Shown here one piece after another: positions 53,909-63,719 of a DNA stretch of 64,000 nt (position 1 is the first letter of the stretch; the number at the start of each line of letters is the position of its first letter). A model generated the notes under the pieces. It had not been told where the DNA came from. It did not search any database and saw only the letters and a list, made by a program, of their open reading frames with translations. The stretch is taken from contig CM021317.1 of assembly GCA_010645155.1 (NCBI GenBank), positions 13,138,451-13,202,450 on the forward strand, written 5' to 3'. A program made the translations under genes and the position numbers. This stretch comes from Tigriopus japonicus (Eukaryota > Arthropoda > Copepoda > Harpacticoida > Harpacticidae).

Positions 53909-56900
53909 AATTGATATGAATAAAGGGTTGAATTAACTCAAAACCAAAATAAGAAGAAGATGAAGAATTAAAGACGATGTTTTTAGAGGGGACTCGAATT
54001 TGAAACTAAAAGCACTAAAAAGCTCTTAAATGAAGGAAAAAGTAATGGGTCGTTGTATCATCATGGACCATTCGAATAGCATCGTTTTCGTCACACAGGA
54101 AACAAGTTAGAGTCGCAATGAAGATAATTGTTTGAATGAGCTTGATATGTATGAATTAATGAAAATTTGAGATAATTGTGACAAAAGTCTGCAACTGTTT
54201 TTTCGGCCATTATAGATACTTCTGTCCTCAAACATGTTTTTTTCACTAAATTTGGAGTATAGGAGTGCTAGAGATGCTTGAAGTCCCCGTGTCTATGTTT
54301 TAATTGGATCTCAATCTCCCAGTTGGGCCAATTTTCTGTCTGTGCACTCAATGAGTTTCTGGCAGCGGGCAAATTCTGTCAACATAGATCTTGCTCAACC
54401 AGAAATCGGCTTTTGGAACAAATTCCGCCCGAGCCGTATTTTCACTCCTAAACACCATTGATCTATTCTTACTTTTGCCTTGAGCTTGCTTTGCAATTTG
54501 CTATGAAGTAGCCCTAAATAAGAACCAAAAGCAAACGTGAAGTATCTCCCTTGTCAAATAGCGAGTTCGGAACAAAAAATACGCAGAGTTGTGGAAATAT
54601 GCACGTAGCTTGATTCTCCAGAGAGGCCTTACTGGATTGAAAGGGAAAACTTTTGGCAACTCTGGCATCCAGTTGTTCGATCCCCTTCACTGAGATTTAC
54701 TTTATTATCTCGTCGCCTTTTGGCTTGGATGTGATCCAGAACAAAGGAGAACTTCGGAGATTGTGCAAAGGGGAATTTACGCACGGTTCCACGATATGTG
54801 ATGGAACAGCGTGAAAGTTCGGACTTATCATTGTGAGGGGAGAGAAAGGCAGCCAAAGAAGGGAAAGAAGAGGATTTATTGGCAATCCCAACTTTCTCTC
54901 TTTCTTTCTCTTCATGCATACTAAGCAAAAATGGCATTGTGATAGGGACAAGTTGGCACTTTTGTACAGATAAGGGCTCCCAATAAGATTGATGACCCAC
55001 CAAGAAGAGGACTAATGAATGGTACATGATCTACATTCGAGCATCTCTTGAAAACAAAGGAATCACATGAGCGGACGAAGAAGTAAGGCTTAAATGGATA
55101 CTCAATACGACATCACTTCCTACTGAAGGGCTAAACCCAAAAATGACATTTCCTTGTATCATTAGTTCGCATTATCATTTTGACAGTTTCTTGCCTCTTT
55201 TTTAACTTGAAAACGGGAAAACAATCAAGCACAATAAAATACACTAGATGGCGCATTTGACCTTACTCTGCTCTAGCTTTGACGTTGACCCACTTCGTGA
55301 GGAGGACAGACTTTTGAGGTGGAATGTAAAGAAGGTGGAATGAAGTCTTGAGTATTATACATGTCTCAAACTTAAGGCTTAACCAGACAAAGTGGAGTCT
55401 CTTAAAAATGTTAAAAAGGTTTTTCAAGTTACAATTAGCGTGGCAACAAATAGCGTTTAGTTTTATGAAAATGATCCTTATTAGAGCTTTCTTTGCCCAA
55501 AGGTAGAGGGCTAACAGAGAAATGACACTCCGAAAATATTCGCGAGTCACCAACCTGCACTGTGTGTGTGATGGGATTTGACGTTGAACATGCTACGTTA
55601 CGTGATTCACAACCCAAACTTGCGTTTTTAGGGAGTCGGTGGCAAAATTGCTCATTCAACTGCTTTGGTCGAACAAGAGCAATGTATGATGAATCAAGTC
55701 ACTTGATGCCCTTGCTGCCGGATCAATGAGGTGTTTTCAAACAAATATCCACGGACTATACTGGAGTGACATTTCTCTGTTAGCGCTCTACCCAAAGGTA
55801 TCCGTTTTTAAGAAAGCAGTGTGTACTGGCGAAAAATTCAATGCCAAGACATTGTAAGATTCAAATTCGTCTTTATCAAGTGTTCCTATGATATCCTATT
55901 AGAGTTGCTTCGTCAAAATCTTAATCCTGGGCATAATCTGAAAGAATGGATCTTTCATCCTTTTCACGGATCGGATTTACGAGGGCTTTTTCTTGTTCGG
56001 TTTTTGTTCTTCTTCTTTGTGAATTTTATTACAATTTGTTCCAAAGGTTTCCTGATTTCGGGTCAAAAATACCTCTAAAATGACAGCGATTGTTAAAAAT
56101 TAAAATCATTGTTGCTTGTTCAATCGCTTTCGGCACCCATTTGAAAGGCTAAAAGCACACGAAAAATTCGTAAAACATTCTTTAATTCTTTTTTTACCAT
56201 CAAAATGTGACATGAAAGTTTTGGTGTCTTATAATATTTTCCGTTTCTAGTTACACATACAAGTGAACGCTGCGTCATCAAAATAAGTTGATCGGTTTCC
56301 TCATCTGATTTTTTGACCATCTCGTAAAATCCAGAACTTTCCTGTTATTCTGCGATACGTCTAACAATGGATAAATATATATAAAGACGTTTTTTCGTTT
56401 AATCAAACGGGTTAAAGCACGTATCACTAGAAGATAGTGATCCGTGATTAAAGTAACCCTGATTATTGACAAGAAACAAGAAGAAGCAATATGATATTTA
56501 CTTTATCAATAATAATAATTATAATGTTTTATTGCGACTTTTGGTCATGTCAACGCGTATAAAAGGGAAGCAAAAAATAAAATAAAAGGAATAAATGTAA
56601 ACTCCTACACATAGCAATGAAAAAGACAGGTCGGATGGATGAAAACGTTAAAAATAGTTTCGTAAAATCGTGATATCACAGTGAGTTGACTAGAAACGAT
56701 TCTAGTTTCTTAATGTAAACTGTGTTCCAACATTATGTACAAAAATGAAAATTGCATCGAAAAAATGGGGAGCTTGTTAGTAGTGATGATCGTCATAAAA
56801 GTGAAGATTGTGGAGACTTTTGAGCCAAGTCTAAGCTTTTACTTATTGATTTATTGAGGGCAAAGTTAAAGCCCTGAACACTTTTTTATAAGCCTTCAGC

Positions 56901-58578
56901 CTCAATATTTTCATAAAGTTTCTCTAATTCAAATTTACCATTGGCGACCCCGTCAAGTACAAAAAAGCGTTATTTTCCTTAGCCGTAGTCGTATAACGTT
57001 CCTTGCCTTCATAGTTAAACAGAATAATTGAAACATTACAGATTCAGCGCGTGCATGAACTTTTTTATGAACATTTTTTTTCTTAGTTAAATAAAGATAC
57101 GAGTATGTCACGACTTCATGTTACAGTGTCTGCTATGCTCCATTTGTTCATTAAAAAAATAATGAGTTTGAGTTAAGCCATTTTCAATTCAAAGTCTTTA
57201 ACTTTGACAATTCTAAAGCTTGTGAAAAAGTGGGAAAATACACAGAATGCTTAGGTTGGTCTTTAAATTAAATTGAGATCGTACGCACGTTACATCTCTG
57301 TCTCATTTATCATCTTCAAAAACTAATATACTTAAATATCACTGTTTTCGATCTTAAGGCTTATTGAATGTTTTTGTCCAAAAGAGCTCACATTAAAAAC
57401 CTTTAGCCATGTACATTGACACATCATATGACCACTTGATTAGATGAGTTAATTTCTGAAGAAGTGCCAAGATTTCTTAAATTACTATCTTCGAGGAGAA
57501 TCCTTGTTGGTGAATTATTTCCATCCCTAAGATAAATTCTATGCTGCATCAAAAATGAGCCTTTTGTAGATAGCTTGCAAACATAAAAGTTTTTTAAGGA
57601 TTTGCTTATTCAATCAAGTCACTACTCTCTTCCAGCATCAGACCAAGCATATAGTGGGACGTCAAATTAGTTATCTCTCCCATTTTGCCAATTCCTACGT
57701 TTATTGTGTCGAGGTTCTTTGTTACCTTGTTCTCGTTGACAGATTCCATCAGGTCAAGTAGAGGGCACTTCCAATCAAAGACTGTTTAACACACAAGGCC
57801 TTATTTTTTGCCGGGATTTACTGAAGCCTTTGGGACACACGAGTGTTAAGGAAGACACGAATTTTAACTAAGACACTAATTCAAAACATTTACAATTCAA
57901 ACAGAGACTGTCTGGGTTTATCTGTTCATAGGTCGGTGGGTAGGGGAAGGTAGCCAAGGTAGTTGGGAGGTGTTTCTCAATGTAAGAGATGGCACACAGG
58001 GGCTTCAGAAAGAAAAACAGCTGAGATGGATCAGAGTTTGGCCGAGCCAGGTTGGCTTTTGTCATTACTGTGTCTGCTTCGGAGGAAAACTCACAAAACT
58101 GTTTACAATTTGCTGTAGCAAAAGAACAGACGAGTGGCGAGATCCCATTCAAGTTTAAAGGTTTTTTCCCTAACTCAAAGCGTGTTTATTGCATCATAAG
58201 TGCATGGACTGAAAGATTCATCGTATTTTTCATAACGAGATTAGGGTTGGATGATGGCAGGTTTCTCTTTGAATGAGAGGAGTTGTTGTGTGATTGATGT
58301 GTAATTTCAACTTTGAACTCTAATGAAAGGAAGACGGTCGTTGTTAGAAAAAGGCGGCTAAAAACCTGATAAGTTTTTCATGAAGAGATTATAAACCCTA
58401 CCTTGATACCTTAAAGGTTAAGGTGAGTACATCTCATCTTCAGAACGTTTCTACAGAAAAAATAATTGTTTCCAGAAGTTGTAGAGGGCATACTTGTACA
58501 CTGAGCACTATTTGGATTCGGAATATAGCGCCATCTAGGAACATACTGTACAACTTAGAGTCTCGCAAGTTGTTTTCC
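53909..58578. other. AT-rich gene-free stretch
   Basis: No gene supported. The composition becomes clearly more AT-rich from about 56000. A minus-strand frame at 54629-55027 (132 codons) has a plausible composition but no recognised domain. Confidence 0.45.
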
Positions 58579-58584
58579 TTTATT
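58579..58584 (-). terminator. Polyadenylation signal AATAAA
   Basis: AATAAA on the minus strand lies 50 bases after the stop codon of the secreted-protein gene. This is a normal position for a short 3' untranslated region and supports exon 5 being terminal. Confidence 0.55.
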
Positions 58585-58633
58585 GAAGATAACTCAAAAA
58601 TACTAGTGATGCATGTAAAAGTGGCATCCACGT

Positions 58634-58877
58634 CTAGCAACTCTCTTGGTATACATCATAATGTGTTGTTTTGATTAGGAATGGTCCATAAGTCCCTTGT
58701 AGTTGACGAATCGAAAACTTCTTTCCAGGGGCCACATTGAAAAGTCCCATTTGTACGGGCATCTCAGAATTAAAGATGGACTCATCGGACATGGTCCATT
58801 GTTGGGCAAAAGTCAGGCTTCTCAGTTCAGTGGCCTTTTCAAAAGCTTTCGCAAATTCAAAGGCCATATCCTCAGTA
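58634..58877 (-). CDS. Exon 5: C-terminal exon (residues 254-334) and stop
   Basis: An excellent acceptor (CTTTCTTCTTC tract, then GCGCAG) precedes 58877. The single base before the first full codon completes the phase-2 codon left by exon 4 as serine. The 80 residues are rich in alternating polar and hydrophobic positions and include the fourth periodic tryptophan (QQWTM, 281), a VAPGKKFSIRQ stretch and a GTYGPFLIKT stretch. The frame ends ESC-stop (TAG at 58636-58634). Assignment to the same gene rests on strand, phase fit, the continuing 45-residue tryptophan spacing and the even cysteine count. A separate gene or pseudogene exon is the alternative. Confidence 0.65.
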
Positions 58878-61800
58878 CTGCGCATATGAAGAAGAAAGGT
58901 CACCGGATTAGCATAAACAGCGGGACTTTTGAGGGTAATGGAAAATGTGCTCAGGCAAGCATGCATGCTTATTAATTGGTACTGAAAGCTCTTTGAAGAA
59001 GTTAGTAGGTAATATATGTTTTGAGGGTCGAAAAGAGAGCTTCTGTGCCACAGAATTGGAACTTGTTTTGATGCCTGTTTGAGCTTTTACTTTCAATCCC
59101 AATCACAGCAACAAGACAACAGCGGCTTTCACTAACTCCTGGATCTTGGTCCTTATTAGTTCTTCCACACACTTTTCATGGTAAAGGCGTAAGGTTTCAA
59201 GGAGCAGGGAAGCAAAAACACTTACACTTTTTTGTTCTTTTTTTAAGTATTCAACTCAACCCACGACCCATGTGATATGGAACATGGTTTCCTTTTAAAT
59301 GGTCTCATTTTGAAACATTTGATCTCTTCTTGTACGAAATGTCCTTCCTAACCAGAATAAATGAGGGTCACAAGAAGAGTCCGAGGAAAGTATTCTTAAA
59401 TGAAAAATGGTTTGTGTAAAGTATTTTGACAATATTGTGGGTGATTTCAAATAATTTGGCAATTTTGAGGCGATTTTAAATATTCTGGTAATTTGTGAGC
59501 TTTTTTACATATTTTGGCAATTTCTGGACAGTTTTACAATTTTGAAAATTCCGGCAGAACTTGAACCCTGAAGCCAGTAGTAAAAAGAAAAGTTTAACAT
59601 ACTTTTACGTTCAAAACGGCCCTCTTGGTCAAAAGAATAAAAACATTGGAAATTTTAAAGTACCCTGAAAGGTGGACAACGCAAAAAAGGCGATGGGTAG
59701 TCGTTGATCGCAGGGAAAGCATAAGGATGAGAACTCGTCATTTCCATATGCAATGGTGTGGCAAAAATGGAGAGAACCAGACAATTTACAAACAATGATG
59801 TGACAAATTAAGTGTCCCTGCCGGGAAAAACGCTTTAGTCAAGTGCCTATCTTGAATATTTTTAAAATATTTTGGCATTTCTTCAGAAAATAATATTTAG
59901 ATATTTCCGAAAAATCTTTAAACTTTAGCTCCGGACTCCAGTCATAAGCAAAGTTTTGGAGAAAAAGCTATTCAAATGTCTCGAAACCAGTTTTTTTTGC
60001 CAATTTCAATCAATTGTGATTGTTTTCAAGATACAGTGTTTTGACGAAAGGGAAACAAGCCAAAAGTCATCATAACTCTAAATTGAGAATTCGAAAAGCT
60101 AAAATTCATTTTTATGGTCAAAATGAAAAAGCTCTTCCTTACTTTCATTTTAATGCATCTACCATAAAAATTCCTTCCCAAGACGAATTTTCTGTGTTTT
60201 CATGTTAAATATTTAGGAATTTGTCAATAAATGATCGCCTTTATGGTGTCCTTTTAATTACCCTTAACACTTATGATGAACGAAAAAGCTTTTAACCGAA
60301 ACTGAAAGTCTAAACCGAGTAAGAACTAAGGCGATTCCAAAAGCCTTTAGATAAAATCATAAATAGAACAAAATTTACTCAAAGTTTATATTCAAGTATG
60401 GAATATATTGTTGCTTGCCGTGTTCTTTTGGGCATTAACTATCCGATTTTTTCACCCAAACACCATATCTTAAGATATCGGGTCGAACGTTAACGCACAT
60501 AAGATTTTATTTTACAGTACACCAAAAGCCAGATTAACGGGCTTTAAATGTATACTCGCAACAACGGCTCTGTTCGAAGCGCAGCAGCTAGTGCGAGTAT
60601 ATACTCAACAAAAATAAATCTGAATCGAGTTTGGTATACCCTAAAACAAGTGTTATATGTGTTATATTGTGATTTTAGCTTCGAAGCTTTACTTTCAGTC
60701 CAAAAAAAGAAGACCATGTCAAGCCACACGTTAACGCAGATAAGATTTATTTCGGAGTGTACCATAGAGTCGCATACAAGCATTTAAGATTTATTTTAGA
60801 ATATAGCAGAATCAAATCAAATTACTGATCTGTGAGTTTATAATTACGATAAGTGCTGTGTTTAAAACGCAGCAACTGGGCGAAAATATATCCCCAATGA
60901 ACAGCAATCTGTTTTGATTTTGTCATACTCTTAAATAAGTCTTATCTGCGTTAACATGCGACCTTTTAGGTTGGTTATTGAATAGTTTGGAAGTATAGTA
61001 GAAGGATAGGTGAAGCATAGTAATACGGAGTAGAAAAAAACATGTTCAATCAAGTTTTGCTACATGCACCAAGCACATATTCGAGTATGGTTATTTCTAC
61101 TCCGTCTTACTATGCTTCACCAATGCTTGTAATATACTGCCAGATTTGTGTCAATTACTTCTAAAATGTAGTCAATTACACTTACATTGGTCTCAAAAGT
61201 AATTAAATACAATTAAGATTTCTTTATTTTCAAATGTTGCAATTACTTTTCAAAAGTACTTGAATTATATTCAATTACATTTCAAATACATTTTTTGCAA
61301 TACAAGCTTGAACTCCTTTCTTTCCAAGTGCAAAATGGGCAAAGAGCATAACAAACCTGTGAGCTTTTTATGAATCAATTTACCCACCGAAAAATATTGG
61401 AAAGATGGTGGGAAATCTGCGAAATTTCTAATTCCATAACTTCTTAAGTAGGTAAAAATGTAATTGTAATTTGTAATTAAAAAATGTTAATTACATGGGC
61501 TCAAATGTAATCAATTACAACTACAATTACTTTGATCTCAAATGTATCTAATTACAATTTCTTGGAAATGTAATTCATTTACGTAATGGGTAATTTCAAT
61601 TATTTCTGTATACTGCCAAACTACCTCAACAGCATTAAGCCAGCTTAATGTTCGTCGAGTTTATCCTATTGATAGGTTTTGGATTGGCAGTGTTGCCAAT
61701 TTTGACTCGAAGTTTAATTGCTATTCAAAAGGACAGGCCGTTTGAAACTTTTTGACTGAAGACCTAAACAAGGACAAATATTGCAAAACTCGAACTAAAT

Positions 61801-63719
61801 CGAGCTCGAGTTTCATCAGTAGTTGTAATAATGAACTTCGCGTTTGCAGTGCAACCGTATTTTACAGAGAGACCTCTTGCCTTTTGAGAAGTTTAGAGGT
61901 TGTAAGCTTTTTGACCGTTAAGGACCAAGACGGCAAAACTGCGGCAAAAATCGAACTTGGAAGTCCATCAGTAGTACATACTGACCCCAGTTGCTGCGTT
62001 TCAAACACAGCTGCTTAAGCGAATATATACTTGAGGTCCGTTAATCTGACTTGATTTTGGTGTACTCGAAGGCTAACAACCCTTTTGGCCTATTCTTTTG
62101 GTGTTCGTCAACTTGCGACCCACGTCAAGAATTTCCGTCTCCTCTTTGTTATCGTGTTACAAGGAATACTTGCACGATGTACTTTTTAACCATGAAGGTG
62201 AGCTTAAGTTTTTTTGCGAAATTTTTTTACCTTTTATGAAATTGTTCTCATGAAACAATTCAAGCCTAAATTTTGCTACAAATTAATAACTTGGTAAATT
62301 AGAACACCGACTTTTCTTATGATATTGAAATGTTTCCGTTTTGCCGTACAACCTCATAAGACTTTAGGCCTTTATCATCTGCAGTACTCAGAAAGCCTCT
62401 GTTGTCTGGATCGGAGATGATGATTCTATGGCTCTCGAGCTCACCTCTCCACGTAACAAGAGTCATCGACCCCACGGCTACACATAACGTTGAAGACCCA
62501 CCTAGAATAGTAAGGTTTGAACGTGTGCTGGACACTCGTTCCTTTGTTCAAAGTAACCGCAAATGAGGCGTTTCTACGGCAATCTGAGACGGCCACGATG
62601 CGATACTGATCCGATGGCGTGGGGGCCACAATTCGCCAATGAAACCAACTCGGCTCACCACAATTATTACAAGCCTTCATGTAACCTTGTCGGTCCGAAA
62701 AATATTTCTAGTAAATAAAGATTTGACCTCGGTATTATTGTTGTACTCGAGGCAATCCAACAACATTTGTAAATCATTTTCAACATTGTGAAGGTTGAAG
62801 TTTGATATGTTTGATTTGAAAATGAGCAAACTTGTTACAAGGCCAATGTTGATCCAAAAATCCAGTTTTGGTTGGTTTAGAGTAGTTTAGTATCAAAAAA
62901 CTTGCAGGTTCAAAAATTGGCCTCACATCAAGCGCATTCAATCAGAAAGAGCATTTCTTTAAGAACAGTGTTTCTATTCTTAAAGTTACAAGGCTATGAA
63001 TATCTACCTTCATGCCGGTTTGGTGAATGATATGGCACTTCATTAGCGAGTTGCAGTCCGTACATTCGATTTTATGCATCATGTTCCCTGAAACCTTCAA
63101 GCCAAAGGCCATTTAGAGAACAAGGAGTTGTTTTAGAAATTATTGTTGGTTCTAAATTATTCATCGTTAGCGAGCGAAATCGCATGACCGCTCTGATTTA
63201 CCTCGGGATTCAGGGACCACTGCAGGACAACTTCGGGCTCTTGATATCTGGTTGTAACTGCCAGGTAGTAAAATCGCCAGTCTTTGTGCCTGGACTCGAG
63301 GCACGCCCATCCTCCACCGCATTCTCTCACGTAAAAAGGCAGAGCATTAGTGGATTCATAGATCGTTCTCTCGTACACCTTGTGAATAGCGGCCTTGTAA
63401 GCGTTGGTGTTCATATCGTTGGCACTGTCTGAAAACGTAGGAACGATAATGAATTCAGCCTTCTCAACCAAGACCAATAGTGAATGATTCATGAGAACTT
63501 ACAAAACTCTTTCTCCGTGTAGTGATAGCTGGGACCGTGTTGCCGTAGCTTGTTGTAAGGATACATCCAATAGCCTTTGTAGTAAAGGTATTCAAACCTA
63601 ACCACGCGGTCGTAGAGGTCCCGGGTGCAATCACGAAAAATATCGGCTCCAAGGGCACTTCCAATGAAAAGAAGGAGTAGGGACCCAAAAGGTCCGAATA
63701 ACAGGATTTTTCTCTCCAT
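58634..63719 (-). CDS. Predicted secreted cysteine-rich protein with periodic tryptophan motifs, five exons, unknown family
   Basis: Five exons on the minus strand (63719-63503, 63428-63202, 63094-63008, 62674-62445, 58877-58634) join in frame to 1005 nt, 334 residues plus stop. Each junction has GT and AG and compatible phases (1, 0, 0, 2). The start ATG has a strong context (ACACCATGG). Residues 1-24 form a signal peptide: charged MERK, then a leucine-rich core ending SALG before AD. The mature chain has 12 cysteines, including two CxxC pairs (159/162 and 179/182), and one NAS sequon at 212. Tryptophan followed one residue later by a hydrophobic residue recurs at 143, 190, 236 and 281, with spacings of 47, 46 and 45, suggesting repeated beta-strand units as in beta-trefoil or fascin folds. 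That fold is inference. The C-terminal 80 residues (exon 5) resemble a beta-rich tail with an APGKKFSIRQ stretch; a link to aerolysin-type modules is conceivable but unproven. I do not recognise the family and cannot assign a function beyond secretion. Confidence 0.75.
59421..59538. repeat. 29-bp minisatellite, four diverged units
   Basis: Four consecutive units (59421-59451, 59452-59480, 59481-59509, 59510-59538) share the pattern TATTTTGGCAATTT followed by a variable G-rich centre and TTTTAAA/TTTTACA. The last three are exactly 29 bases and the first is 31. Divergence between units is substantial, indicating an old duplication. Confidence 0.6.
60489..60664. repeat. GTTAACGCA-terminus element, copy A (degraded right end)
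   Basis: The left end starts GTTAACGCACATAAGATTTTATTTT, matching the terminus of copy B to the right. The interior contains a nested palindrome: TATACTCGCA pairs with TGCGAGTATA around an inner CTGTTCGAAGCGCAG hairpin. The right end (after CTGAATCGAGTTTGG) aligns with the right end of copy B but has decayed. It lies inside intron 4. Confidence 0.5.
60730..60955. mobile_element. 226-bp MITE-like element with 23-bp terminal inverted repeats (copy B)
   Basis: The left terminus (60730-60752) and right terminus (60933-60955) are inverted copies of a 23-base sequence beginning GTTAACGCAGATAAGA, with one mismatch. The interior carries the same hairpin core as copy A (GCTGTGTTT and AACGCAGC arms, 60855-60880). 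There is no coding capacity, so it would be non-autonomous. The transposon superfamily is unknown because no clear target duplication is visible. Confidence 0.6.
60983..61147. mobile_element. Fold-back element with 54-bp arms
   Basis: Arms 60983-61036 and 61094-61147 are inverted copies. A 28-base block with a single mismatch (GGTGAAGCATAGTAA then ACGGAGTAGAAA) is followed by a less conserved outer part, about 9 mismatches over 54. The loop is 57 bases. The element could form a long hairpin and is non-coding. The outer arm sequence (TTTGGCAGTATA) recurs in minus orientation at 61608-61623. Confidence 0.65.
61132..61623. mobile_element. ATTAC-rich insertion bounded by 16-bp direct repeats
   Basis: The block 61148-61607 is very AT-rich, with many copies of CAATTAC/GTAATTG motifs at both ends and a less biased centre (about 61300-61440). 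It is bounded by near-identical direct repeats, ATATACTGCCAGATTT (61132-61147) and GTATACTGCCAAACTA (61608-61623), which look like a diverged target-site duplication. No coding frame is present. The class is unknown. Confidence 0.45.
61748..61977. repeat. Diverged tandem duplication, period about 155 bp
   Basis: Segments starting CTTTTTGAC at 61748 and 61907 both continue with a CAAAACT block, an ATCGA block and end in CATCAGTAGT (61814-61823 and 61966-61975). This is a two-copy tandem duplication with moderate divergence. Confidence 0.5.
61985..62068 (-). repeat. Inverted copy of the intron hairpin core (copy C)
   Basis: On the minus strand this matches the GTACACCAAAA, CAGATTAACGG and GCTGTGTTTGAAACGCAGC segments of copies A (60517-60606) and B. 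The three copies define a shared core whose centre can fold on itself. Confidence 0.5.
62445..62674 (-). CDS. Exon 4: second and third Trp motifs (residues 178-253)
   Basis: The exon begins with a CxxC pair (CNNC, 179-182), then HWRIV and RWVFNV, the tryptophan motifs at 190 and 236. It has further cysteines at 209, 242 and 250. An NAS glycosylation sequon lies at 212. The donor AG|GTGAGC at 62445/62444 is close to consensus and leaves phase 2. The acceptor (ATGAAG before 62674) has a modest pyrimidine tract; a nearby AAG ten bases upstream gives a stop in frame and was rejected. Confidence 0.75.
63008..63094 (-). CDS. Exon 3: small cysteine-rich exon (residues 149-177)
   Basis: This 87-base exon encodes 29 residues, with cysteines in the pattern C-x2-C-x5-C (159, 162, 168). 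The donor is AAG|GTAGAT at 63008/63007. The acceptor chosen is AAG at 63095, because the better-looking TTTCAG seven bases further in would put a stop in frame after the preferred exon 2 donor. The exact 5' edge is therefore uncertain by seven bases. Phase 0 at both ends makes it a symmetric exon that could be skipped without a frame change. Confidence 0.6.
63202..63428 (-). CDS. Exon 2: first Trp motifs (residues 73-148)
   Basis: The acceptor is TTTTCAG just above 63428, and the phase-1 codon completes as tyrosine. The exon carries two cysteines in a CGGGWAC motif (109, 115), then DWRFYYLAV and QWSL, the first of the regularly spaced tryptophan motifs. The preferred donor is GAG|GTAAAT at 63202/63201. 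If unspliced, the frame runs on 14 codons to a stop at 63157. A weaker alternative donor about 13 bases downstream would pair with the CAG acceptor at 63088 and give nearly the same protein. Confidence 0.75.
63503..63719 (-). CDS. Exon 1: signal peptide and tyrosine-rich N-terminus
   Basis: This exon encodes residues 1-72 plus one base. The signal peptide is followed by an aromatic-rich stretch (FEYLYYKGYWMYPY). The donor is GTAAGT at 63502-63497, an exact consensus, and the exon ends in phase 1. Reading through the donor meets a stop after four more codons, which supports splicing here. The following intron is only 74 bases, with a clean pyrimidine tract and TTTTCAG acceptor. Confidence 0.8.

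Larger units (their letters stand above)
58878..62444 (-). other. Intron 4 of the secreted-protein gene, packed with repeats
   Basis: This 3567-base intron separates exons 4 and 5, while the other three introns are 74, 107 and 333 bases. Its excess length is largely explained by inserted repeats between 59421 and 62070, described individually. Between 58878 and 59420 and between 59540 and 60480 it is AT-rich, with no further supported feature. Confidence 0.6.

Noticed and set aside
58703..58975. Plus-strand 90-codon frame
   Set aside because: It lies opposite exon 5 of the minus-strand gene, where splice phase and composition favour the minus strand.
60544..60787. Two 79-codon frames on opposite strands
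   Set aside because: They read across the palindromic repeat copies A and B and are artefacts of the repeats.
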